From DAOPXV01 sp964551445 (GTDB taxonomy: Bacteria > Muiribacteriota > UBA9980), in NCBI GenBank assembly GCA_964551445.1, contig CAZKCG010000016.1, forward strand, positions 1-64,000: a stretch of 64,000 nt of DNA, written 5' to 3'. Both the position numbers and the translations under genes were made by a program. The notes under the pieces are model-generated. The model was not told where the DNA came from, ran no database searches, and saw only the letters and a program-made list of their open reading frames with translations. Shown one piece after another: positions 41,254 through 48,627 of the stretch; the stretch's first letter is position 1, and every line of letters starts with the position of its first letter.

Positions 41254-43557
41254 GTGCAAACTGTTCAGACGATAAAACCAAAACCTAAAAGATCGTTGAT
41301 CTTTTCATTCATAAAATTCTTCTTTTTTATATTTCTGATGCTTTCCGTTGTTGTGGCGGGAGTCGTGATCGGCGTGGTGAAAACCTTTTCAGACCAGCTT
41401 CCCGAAGTAGGCTACCATACTTATAAGCCGAAGCTTAACACCAAAGTTTACGATTCCAACAATAACCAGATAGCCGAATTCCACGAGGTCGAGAACCGCT
41501 CGGAGAAAGTTCCCCTCGCCGAAGTAAGCATGAAGCTTCAGCAGGCATTTCTCGCTATCGAGGACGCCCGTTTTTACGATCACTACGGTATCGATTTCGT
41601 CCGTATAGTCGGCGCTATGGTCGCAAACTGGAAAAGCGGCGGCGTCAGACAGGGCGCGTCAACCATCACGCAGCAGCTCGCCAGGAACGCCTTCTTGACG
41701 CAGGAACAGACCTTCGCGCGTAAGATCAAGGAAATACTGCTTTCATTTAAAATCGAACAGAAATTCTCGAAACAGGAAATTTTCGAGCTTTATCTCAATG
41801 AGATCTATTTCGGACACGGCGCGTGGGGCGTGGCCTCGGCGTCGGAGATATATTTCGGCAAAAAACCCGCGGATCTATCGCTCGCGGAAGCGGCCATCCT
41901 TGCCGGTATGCCTAAAAACCCTTCAAAATATGATCCTTTCGTGAACCCTCAAAAATCCAAGGAAAGACAGATACTCGTTTTAAATAAAATGGCCGACCAT
42001 AACTTCGTCACCGCGGCGCAGGCTACGGCCGCCAAGGATTCGCCGATCCATCTCAAGACCACTAAGAAAGAGATCGCGTCCGCGCCTTATTTCGTGGAAC
42101 ACGTAAGAACTCAGCTTATAAATAAATTCGGGCCGAAAAAAGTTTATACATCCGGCATGAAAGTTTATACGACGATAGATATGAAGTTTCAGAAAGACGC
42201 CGAGACAGCTTTTTTGAACGCGCAGATCTATAAAGACAATCCTCTTGAAAAAAGCCCTACGCTTCAGGGCGCGCTTATTTCGATCGAACCGCAGACAGGC
42301 TATATAAAAGCCATGGTGGGCGGCAGATCTTATGAACAGAGCGAATTCAACAGGGCGGTACAGGCTAAAAGACAGCCGGGTTCAACTTTCAAAACATTCA
42401 TTTACGCCGCGGCCATGCAGATGGGCATGTCGCCGAACACCGTAATGGAAGACGAACCTATCGAATTCACGAACCCTTACACCGGAAAAGTATGGCGTCC
42501 GAGTAATTATGAAGGTAAATACTTCGGCGAGGTAACTCTCAGGACCGCGTTTGAAAAATCTCTTAACTCGATAGCCGTTAAGCTTTTACAGAAAGCCGGG
42601 ATCCCGAGGGTTATAGCCCTCTCGCATAAAATGGGCATAAGAACGACGCTCGGTGCGAATATGTCTCTGGCGCTCGGCGCGTGCGACGTCACGCCTCTGG
42701 ATATAGCTTCGGCTTACGGCGTTATAGCCAACGGCGGCGTCCGCGTTCCGCCGGTCTCGATAATCAAGGTGACCGATAATGACGGCAATATAATCTTTGA
42801 GAACACTTACAAGGGCGAAGAAGTTATGGACGCCGATTCGGCTTTCGTCATGGTTGATATCATGAGAGGCGTTATCGAGCATGGAACCGGTTCCTCGGCT
42901 AAAATAGGAAGGCCGGCGGCCGCTAAAACCGGAACGACCAATAATTATATCGACGCCTGGTTCATAGGATTCGTCCCGAATCTCGTCACGGCGATTTACG
43001 TCGGAAACGACGATCGTAAAACGCTCGGCCACGGAAAAGCCGGCGGCCGCGTCGTCGGCCCGATCTGGCGCGAATATATGGCTGCGGTCGTAAAAGATAC
43101 GCCTGTGCTGGATTTCAAGGAACCTAAAAATATTTTGAAAAAATGGATATGTAAAGAAACGGGCCTTATCGCCTGCGAAACCTGTAAAAGCCGTGGCGAA
43201 CAATCCTTCAGGCGCGGCACCGAGCCCGAATCCATGTGTAATCACGGCGGGGACGATGAAAATATCGATAATTACTTCGAGCGCGACAGCAGCGAGATCG
43301 CTTCGAAAAAGTCCGTCGATTACAGCGAATCCGAGGATGACATAGTCGCCGATACCGGAACGGAAACCGCGGACGCTTCAGCTGAAGATACGGTGAGTGT
43401 CGAGGACGACGGAGCTTTCGATCCGACCGCCCCTGTGGCGCCGTCTTCTACAAAAGCCGCGCCCGCGAAACCCGAAGTCAAAACGGATAAAATGCAGGCG
43501 AGCGCCAGCGTGAAAACTGATGCGGCTGACGATTCGGCGACGGCGGATGAAGAATAG
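41254..43557 (+). CDS. mrcA: Class A penicillin-binding protein (PBP1A type)
   Basis: About 767 residues. Bifunctional peptidoglycan synthase. There is one N-terminal TM (about 17-42). The glycosyltransferase domain (about 65-235) has EDARFYDHYGID, RQGASTITQQLARN and LNEIYFGHGAWGV. The transpeptidase domain has the active-site tetrad STFK in QPGSTFKTF, SLN in EKSLNS and KTGTT. A Cys pair (CETCKS) and CxxxGLIAC lie after the domain, then an acidic, Ala-rich tail of about 75 residues. I prefer GTG 41254, 10 nt after AGGAG; GTG 41245 overlaps that site. A TATAAT at 41207 has no good -35. Its position between hpt/MBL and a convergent gene suggests a single-gene unit. Confidence 0.95.
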   Translation: MQTVQTIKPKPKRSLIFSFIKFFFFIFLMLSVVVAGVVIGVVKTFSDQLPEVGYHTYKPKLNTKVYDSNNNQIAEFHEVENRSEKVPLAEVSMKLQQAFLAIEDARFYDHYGIDFVRIVGAMVANWKSGGVRQGASTITQQLARNAFLTQEQTFARKIKEILLSFKIEQKFSKQEIFELYLNEIYFGHGAWGVASASEIYFGKKPADLSLAEAAILAGMPKNPSKYDPFVNPQKSKERQILVLNKMADHNFVTAAQATAAKDSPIHLKTTKKEIASAPYFVEHVRTQLINKFGPKKVYTSGMKVYTTIDMKFQKDAETAFLNAQIYKDNPLEKSPTLQGALISIEPQTGYIKAMVGGRSYEQSEFNRAVQAKRQPGSTFKTFIYAAAMQMGMSPNTVMEDEPIEFTNPYTGKVWRPSNYEGKYFGEVTLRTAFEKSLNSIAVKLLQKAGIPRVIALSHKMGIRTTLGANMSLALGACDVTPLDIASAYGVIANGGVRVPPVSIIKVTDNDGNIIFENTYKGEEVMDADSAFVMVDIMRGVIEHGTGSSAKIGRPAAAKTGTTNNYIDAWFIGFVPNLVTAIYVGNDDRKTLGHGKAGGRVVGPIWREYMAAVVKDTPVLDFKEPKNILKKWICKETGLIACETCKSRGEQSFRRGTEPESMCNHGGDDENIDNYFERDSSEIASKKSVDYSESEDDIVADTGTETADASAEDTVSVEDDGAFDPTAPVAPSSTKAAPAKPEVKTDKMQASASVKTDAADDSATADEE

Positions 43558-43572
43558 GAAAACGGGAGACGC

Positions 43573-43607
43573 GAGAATAGAGAATAAATAATAGAGAATA
43601 GAGAATA
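43573..43607 (+). repeat. GAGAATA heptad repeats with inverted copy downstream
   Basis: GAGAATA occurs at 43573, 43580, 43594 and 43601. An inverted copy (TATTCTCTATTCGC, 43695-43708) lies on the other side of the terminator, next to the end of the convergent gene. The arms could form a large stem around the terminator. Confidence 0.5.
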
Positions 43608-43616
43608 GTTGTGGAT

Positions 43617-43658
43617 AAAAAAACAGGCGTTTTGAATTATCAAAACGCCTGTTTTTTT
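43617..43658. terminator. Bidirectional rho-independent terminator
   Basis: ACAGGCGTTTTG (43623-43634) pairs perfectly with CAAAACGCCTGT (43641-43652), with A-run before and T-run after. It lies between the convergent PBP gene and the 43718 gene and serves both. Confidence 0.9.
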
Positions 43659-43717
43659 ATTTATTTAAAGGCGGCTGAAGGCCGCGGCCTTTACTATTCT
43701 CTATTCGCTTTTCACTA

Positions 43718-44680
43718 TTAACTAATATTTAAAAGCCTTTTTATCTCGTTCCAGTCGTTGGTCAGATAAGGCGACAGTTCACCTTTTTTGCTTACGAGTT
43801 CAAGCAGCGGGAAGGTCGTGGCGGGTTTTTTCGGCGTAAATGAGCCGTCGTCGGAGAACACGAAAGTTTTGGCGCCTTCGTAAGATCTGCGCTTAACGAT
43901 TATGAATTCGTCTTTTTCATCGAGATGGCCCTTTATTATTTTAACGCCTTCGGCTACGGCTTCTTCCGGAAGCTCTCTGCCGCGCACCGCCGACCATTTC
44001 GCTAAAAACGAAAGCCCCCTGAGTACGTCGTATTCATAAAATCTCGGAAAACAAAGTTCTTTCCATGATTCATCAATGACTTTGCCCGCGGTCGAACGGA
44101 TTAATTTATGGTTGATCAAATATTTCGCGCCATTGTCCAGAAAATTAATTTCTTCTTCGCTGAATTTGCGCCGGGAACAGGTCATGATGGCTTCGAGCGC
44201 CGGAAGCGTTGAGATCATAGAACTTTTAGGCGCGTCTTTTGTATATGCCGTTTCGTCGCAGTTCAATCCGCCGTCGGACAGCTGATATTTCAGGAACCAC
44301 TCGCGGGCCCACGGAAGAGCTTCATCGACCTCGATGTCGCATGAGTAGAATATCTTATACATCGAGGCGAGGCCGCAATGGCACATGACCGTTCTGAAAT
44401 CGGTCCCGGCCGGCGCGTCTTTTTCGGTGAACGGAAAAAAGTGAAGATAGTGTTTGTCGATGGCTTCGAGCATGGTGTGCGCGATCTTCTGCGGTATCAT
44501 TTCGGAGAGCCCCATTTCATGCAGCAGCGCCATGTGCCACCAGGGCGAATTCCATTTCGGCCAGTAGGGATCGGTCTTTATGCTCTTTAAAGCGCCTTCG
44601 GATTCGAGGTATTCGACGGACCGGTTCAGCGCCGATGAATATTCGGGCTTGTCTAAATTGGCTTTAATTCGTTCTTTCAT
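43718..44680 (-). CDS. Prenyltransferase/squalene-cyclase-like alpha-toroid protein
   Basis: About 320 residues, cytosolic. Repeated helix pairs contain YWPKWNSPWWHMALLHEMG, WFLKYQLSDGGLNCDETAY, YDVLRGLSFLAKWS and a C-terminal TTFPLLELV. The QLSDGGLN-like element resembles QW motifs of the squalene cyclase/prenyltransferase toroid superfamily. No DxDD or DxD cyclisation motif is evident, so an enzyme role is not supported and the exact family is uncertain. I prefer ATG 44680, which has AAGGA 7 nt upstream. ATG 44704 would be leaderless, because a TATAAT box lies at 44710-44715. The gene is convergent with the PBP gene across a shared terminator. Confidence 0.6.
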   Translation of the reverse strand: MKERIKANLDKPEYSSALNRSVEYLESEGALKSIKTDPYWPKWNSPWWHMALLHEMGLSEMIPQKIAHTMLEAIDKHYLHFFPFTEKDAPAGTDFRTVMCHCGLASMYKIFYSCDIEVDEALPWAREWFLKYQLSDGGLNCDETAYTKDAPKSSMISTLPALEAIMTCSRRKFSEEEINFLDNGAKYLINHKLIRSTAGKVIDESWKELCFPRFYEYDVLRGLSFLAKWSAVRGRELPEEAVAEGVKIIKGHLDEKDEFIIVKRRSYEGAKTFVFSDDGSFTPKKPATTFPLLELVSKKGELSPYLTNDWNEIKRLLNIS

Positions 44681-44709
44681 AAATGTGTCCTTTTCAAGTT
44701 TCATAAATA

Positions 44710-44715
44710 ATTATA
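44710..44715 (-). promoter_or_regulatory. -10 box upstream of the toroid-protein gene
   Basis: Minus strand TATAAT with no recognisable -35. The start of transcription would fall near 44703. This favours the ATG at 44680, with its ribosome site, over the ATG at 44704. Confidence 0.4.
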
Positions 44716-44881
44716 TGGTTTAAATGCCTGCCGTATCATGCGTGAAAAAATAGACCGGGCAGCCTCCGTAATTTCAAATGATCGATCTATTGTTTGAATA
44801 TAAGCATGAGGATCGTTTCATAAAGATCATAAAAAACTGGATAAATTGAGTCGAAAAAAGATCATAAAAAAATTCGGCGCG

Positions 44882-47629
44882 TTATTGCATCGAACTATAC
44901 CCTCTTATATTATAAACTAAAAAGTTGTTTTTTAAAATAGTTTTCGAAAATAAATTAAGGCCCGGAAGGGTAAAAGCCTTGTTAAATCTATTTATTGCCA
45001 GTTTAAATAATTCGGTCTCGACGCCCGCGGCTATATCGGCTGAAAAACAGCCGCGAACCCAGGGTGAATTTTTATTGACCGTCGTTATAAGGGCTTTTTT
45101 GATGGCGGCCTTTACCCGGAAGGCTTCGATGAGTTTTTCATTGTACTGGAAAATATGGTTTTGCCGGTTGTATGAAAGAGCGGCCGAAAGAGCCGCGTCA
45201 TCGATCCATTCGTTCGATCTGCCGGCTGAAACCATGTCCCCGGCTAAAACATAGAGGTCCGTCATATTGAACCGGCTTTCGATCATATATTCGTTTTTAT
45301 GAATGCTTTTTTTGAAGTATGCCATCGCTTCGTTGATATCGCCGGAGATGAATTTCAGTTTTCCCATGAGGTTGAGAGCAGTTGAAGAATTGATCCTGTA
45401 AGGGTTATACGCATACGCCGTGCCGATATTGCGTTCGCTGTTTTCGATATCGCCAGCTCTGAAATAATAATAGGCGCGGTTCTGATAGATCACGGCGTCG
45501 TCCATATATCTCGCCGCGTCATTTAAATATTTCATGCCGTCGGCGTCAAATCCGGTTATAAAATAGACCGAGCTTAAAAGAAAAAGCGCCTCGCCGTTAT
45601 GTTCGTGCCAGGTAAGGGAGTTTACAAGGCTTTTGAACGCGTTTTTCGTGTCGCCTGACGCTAAAAGATCCCCGCCCGCCTTCATATACCGGTCCGACAT
45701 GAGCCTTGGGAGCGCCTCGAAATAAAACGAGAACAGAAGGACCGCCATTATAAACGCCGCCGCGGAATATCGGAACAGCGGAGAGTGAATGACAGTGGAT
45801 CGTGATGGAGAGGATGCCGGAATTTGCGTGTGCCGGGCCTGAATTTGCGCATGTGCCATGGATAGCGGGAAGGCGCCCTTGTTCCGGCTGATATCGTAAA
45901 TTTCGTCTGAAATGCTGTTTTGGGCATTTTCGTTTTCCAGCGGTTGGCTTTTTGAAATTTTAAATTCCGGCGAATTATTTATATCAATTCCAGCTTTTTC
46001 AGAACTTGCCGGGGGTTCCGGTATATAAGCGGTCTCTGAACCCGTATTTTTATTATAATTATCACTATTTGCTGCCGCCATGTTTTTATCGCCGGCCGAA
46101 TAAATTATCGTCACGGTAAAAAGCAGCAGCAGGAGCGGGTTTGAAAAAGGAAAACTGACGGCCGCGTTCATAAGAAGCGATATGAAAGCGATAAGCGCGA
46201 AAAAAGCTTTTTGGGTGAAACGGTTTCCTTCGCGGTCGGCGGCCTTTAATAAGTTCACGCAGGCTGAACCGCATATAAATAAAAAAAGCGCGAGAGAAAT
46301 GACGCCGCACTCGCAGAGTATCTGAAGATAGTCGTTGTGAACGTCGGCGGCTATGCCGGAATAAGCCGCGAGCCGGGTATTTCCGGGCTCTGAAAAGATA
46401 TCCGCCATGGCTTTGGGCGACAGGAACCGGAACGATCCGAGTCCGGCACCGGTCAGAGGGTGGTCTGAAAATATAGAAACGGCGGCTTTATACATGAGTA
46501 TCCTCGATTCGAAAGATGCCGCCATGGTGTCTTTGGTCCACGCGTAGAACGAATACGCGCCGCGCCGGTGGTTGATAATATCTATAGCTGATATGAAAAT
46601 AATTATCGCGATAAGCGATATGGCCGTCGTTTTAAATATGCGTCGGTTCGGCACTTCCAACCCGGCTGTATCGCTTTTTAACATTCGGCGACTTTCCATA
46701 TTATCTGCGGCCCCGGTTTTCATTCGTGACTCAGGTTCGTCATTGTTTCGGGTTTCAAGTTTTGCGCCGCAGGTTTTGGGTCCGCCTTTGAAATAAAGGA
46801 CGGCAAGTATTGCGGCTATCGTTAGCGCGGCGATGAATATGGGGAATTTGTTGAAGGTCTGATAAGTGAAAAAAAGATTCGCGAAAAGAATGAAGCGTGA
46901 AAGGTTTTTTTTCACCGGCCCGTGGTCTTCGATGAACGCCGTGTAGATATTTATAGGCAGGCAGAAATTTAGAAATACCGCGAATATATTCACGTTTCCG
47001 AATGTTGAGAAAATCGGGTTTATGGCGTTATTTTCGAGGTTCCAGTTGACGGGATCGGCCCCTGCGAGTTGAAGACCGGCGTAAAACAGAGGGACGGCCG
47101 ATAGGACCGGAAGGACGAAAAGAAGTTTTTCGCCGTCAAGCGATCGCGATCGGGCCAAAAGTGCCATAAAAAAAGAAGAAACGAATACGGCGAAGATATC
47201 GGAGAATTTTTCATTGAAAAGCTGGGGACAGGGCGAATTTATTGATGATACGGCGACCGACAGTATGAGAAATATCGATGCCGTGATCAGGCGGCCGGGT
47301 TTTAAGGCCGCGAAGCCCGGCGATAAAAAAAATTGTGATGAAGGGTCTTTCGATGAAAAGCCTTCGGGATCTATGCGAGCCGATGTTGAACCTGCGGAAG
47401 AACCCGCCCGCCGCGCGCCGGCATTCAATGCGGAACCGGCGGATCTTATGTGATCGAGACAGATAAAAAATAATAGCGCGATATTAAAAATTTTGACCGT
47501 GAAAAATTTCGGGAGGTTGAATGCGTTCTTGTTATCGGGCAGAAAGACGGCTATCGCGATCAAAAAAAACAACAGGATAAAATTCTGGTAAAAATTCGAT
47601 CCTGTTGTTTTAATGTTTTTTTTTGACAC
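44882..47629 (-). CDS. O-antigen ligase-like (Wzy_C) membrane protein with C-terminal TPR
   Basis: 915 residues. Roughly twelve hydrophobic helices occupy residues 1-540. They contain the Wzy_C/O-antigen ligase landmarks HPLTGAGLGSFRFLSP and DVHNDYLQILCECGVISLALFLF, where the large periplasmic loop is expected. Two low-complexity linkers interrupt the membrane part (Ala/Ser-rich near 65-90; charged near 290-325). A soluble part (about 655-880) follows a further TM and has TPR-like helices (NAFKSLVNSLTWHEHNGEALFLLSSVYF, NINEAMAYFKKSIHKNEYMIESRFNMTDLYVLAGD). Such fusions occur in envelope polysaccharide or protein glycosylation systems; no other glycan genes are near. It lies 51 nt after the 47681 gene and may share its transcript. 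Confidence 0.85.
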   Translation of the reverse strand: MSKKNIKTTGSNFYQNFILLFFLIAIAVFLPDNKNAFNLPKFFTVKIFNIALLFFICLDHIRSAGSALNAGARRAGSSAGSTSARIDPEGFSSKDPSSQFFLSPGFAALKPGRLITASIFLILSVAVSSINSPCPQLFNEKFSDIFAVFVSSFFMALLARSRSLDGEKLLFVLPVLSAVPLFYAGLQLAGADPVNWNLENNAINPIFSTFGNVNIFAVFLNFCLPINIYTAFIEDHGPVKKNLSRFILFANLFFTYQTFNKFPIFIAALTIAAILAVLYFKGGPKTCGAKLETRNNDEPESRMKTGAADNMESRRMLKSDTAGLEVPNRRIFKTTAISLIAIIIFISAIDIINHRRGAYSFYAWTKDTMAASFESRILMYKAAVSIFSDHPLTGAGLGSFRFLSPKAMADIFSEPGNTRLAAYSGIAADVHNDYLQILCECGVISLALFLFICGSACVNLLKAADREGNRFTQKAFFALIAFISLLMNAAVSFPFSNPLLLLLFTVTIIYSAGDKNMAAANSDNYNKNTGSETAYIPEPPASSEKAGIDINNSPEFKISKSQPLENENAQNSISDEIYDISRNKGAFPLSMAHAQIQARHTQIPASSPSRSTVIHSPLFRYSAAAFIMAVLLFSFYFEALPRLMSDRYMKAGGDLLASGDTKNAFKSLVNSLTWHEHNGEALFLLSSVYFITGFDADGMKYLNDAARYMDDAVIYQNRAYYYFRAGDIENSERNIGTAYAYNPYRINSSTALNLMGKLKFISGDINEAMAYFKKSIHKNEYMIESRFNMTDLYVLAGDMVSAGRSNEWIDDAALSAALSYNRQNHIFQYNEKLIEAFRVKAAIKKALITTVNKNSPWVRGCFSADIAAGVETELFKLAINRFNKAFTLPGLNLFSKTILKNNFLVYNIRGYSSMQ

Positions 47630-47680
47630 TTTTATTTTATTTTTTCAGTAGTTTTCGTTTTATGTTGAATTAAGCCGCGA

Positions 47681-48415
47681 CTATTTGTTTTCAACGCCGT
47701 TTTCAACGCCGTTTTCAACGGGTTTTTCCAACGCGGGTTCGGTCTTTTTAACTTTTTTTGTTTTCTTGACGGCTTTTTTTACTTTCTTCGGTTTTTCAAC
47801 GGCTTTTTCAGCTTCGTCGGGAACGATCTCTTCGATCTTTTCTTTTTCGGTTTCTTTGACCATCTTTTCTTCAGCCGCTTTTTCTTCATTTACTTCTTCT
47901 TTTTTAGCGGTCTCGGTTTTTTTGGCTTCGGCTTTTTTACCGGCTATTTTGGCCTTGCATTCGTCGCAGGCGTTGAGGATGGAGGATGCGATGCACTTGT
48001 CGCAAAGATTCGCGTATGATTTGTCTTTGCAGTATTCGCAGTTCTCGTTCGAGTGGATGATGGCTTTGGCTTTACAGACCTCGCATAAAAGTTTGGTGTC
48101 TTTTATCGGCCTTGATCTCATGCCGGAGCTCGAGCCTGAATTTGAGCCGAGTTTGTTGTCGAGCAGCTCGTTGATCATGCCGCCTTCCATATTTTTGAAG
48201 TTCGTGGCTTCCTTTACGGTTTCGGATTGCTGGCTTTCGAGGTTTCTGGCCCTGGTCGAAGGCTTGTCCATGTTAAATCTCATTCCGGAACCGAAGAACG
48301 AAGCCTTGGCGTCCTGCATGTCGTCCTGAGAGAATGCGGCGGTCGGAGCCATTAATAATACTGCGATGATAAAAGCTAATATAGTTGCCTGGATCTTTTT
48401 CATAATAATTTTCAC
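47681..48415 (-). CDS. Secreted four-CxxC protein with Lys/Glu-rich tail
   Basis: 244 residues. The signal peptide (1-29) ends TAAFSQD. A linker (about 30-105) contains MRFNMDKPSTRARNLESQQSE. A compact Cys cluster (about 108-155) reads CEVCKAK, CEYCKDK, CDKCIAS and CDECKAK, four CxxC pairs able to form two zinc sites or disulphides. The C-terminal 90 residues are nearly all Lys, Glu, Ala and Val (KKVKKAVKKTKKVKK) and end VENGVENGVENK, encoded by a 12-nt DNA repeat. I do not recognise the family. The ribosome site is GAGGTGA and the promoter is near consensus (48435-48463), divergent from the PAS activator. A zinc-ribbon-like fold on a secreted protein is unusual, so lipid or protein binding is equally open. 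Confidence 0.8.
   Translation of the reverse strand: MKIIMKKIQATILAFIIAVLLMAPTAAFSQDDMQDAKASFFGSGMRFNMDKPSTRARNLESQQSETVKEATNFKNMEGGMINELLDNKLGSNSGSSSGMRSRPIKDTKLLCEVCKAKAIIHSNENCEYCKDKSYANLCDKCIASSILNACDECKAKIAGKKAEAKKTETAKKEEVNEEKAAEEKMVKETEKEKIEEIVPDEAEKAVEKPKKVKKAVKKTKKVKKTEPALEKPVENGVENGVENK
47688..47720 (-). repeat. 12-nt tandem repeat at the 3' end of the CxxC-protein gene
   Basis: TTTTCAACGCCG occurs twice in tandem plus 9 nt of a third copy, encoding the VENG repeats at the protein end. It is prone to copy-number slip in frame. Confidence 0.8.
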
Positions 48416-48434
48416 CTCATGGAATTTTTGGCTG

Positions 48435-48463
48435 ATTATACAATAATTTTAGATTAAAGTCAA
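48435..48463 (-). promoter_or_regulatory. Sigma-70 promoter of the CxxC-protein gene
   Basis: Minus strand TTGACT (48458-48463), 17 nt, perfect TATAAT (48435-48440); leader about 12-20 nt to the ATG at 48415. Its -35 touches the first ATCGGCGGTAAC repeat. Confidence 0.8.
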
Positions 48464-48513
48464 TCGGCGGTAACAACAGTACATTATCACAAAAATTTGA
48501 CATCGGCGGTAAC
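48463..48513. repeat. Two direct copies of ATCGGCGGTAAC between divergent promoters
   Basis: Copies at 48463-48474 and 48502-48513. The first abuts the minus-strand -35 box. The second lies in the spacer of the plus-strand TTGACA promoter at 48497. Candidate operator pair. Confidence 0.55.
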
Positions 48514-48525
48514 GCGTCATATTTT
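48497..48525 (+). promoter_or_regulatory. Distal sigma-70 promoter of the PAS-sigma54 activator gene
   Basis: Perfect TTGACA (48497-48502), 17 nt, TATTTT (48520-48525). The spacer is occupied by the second ATCGGCGGTAAC repeat. Confidence 0.5.
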
Positions 48526-48615
48526 TTCACGGGCCGGCCGGCTGAGATGTTTCGCGGAAAATTACCGCAAAAAAATATGTCGCAAAAAAATATGGAATTA
48601 TAAAATTAAAAATGA

Positions 48616-48621
48616 TACAAT
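48616..48621 (+). promoter_or_regulatory. Extended -10 promoter giving a leaderless activator mRNA
   Basis: TGATACAAT (TGn plus TACAAT, 48616-48621) ends 6 nt before the ATG at 48628. Transcription would begin at or next to the start codon, and no ribosome site is present upstream. Confidence 0.45.
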
Positions 48622-48627
48622 ATTTTT

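Noticed and set aside
42586..43245. 219-codon minus-strand frame inside the PBP gene
   Set aside because: Antisense shadow of the conserved transpeptidase domain.
43560..43610. CRISPR-like repeats
   Set aside because: Heptad repeats of GAGAATA without spacers; no CRISPR repeat-spacer pattern and no cas genes in the window.
47685..48329. 214-codon + strand frame opposite the CxxC protein
   Set aside because: Phe/Ser-rich mirror of a Lys/Glu-rich gene; no ribosome site.
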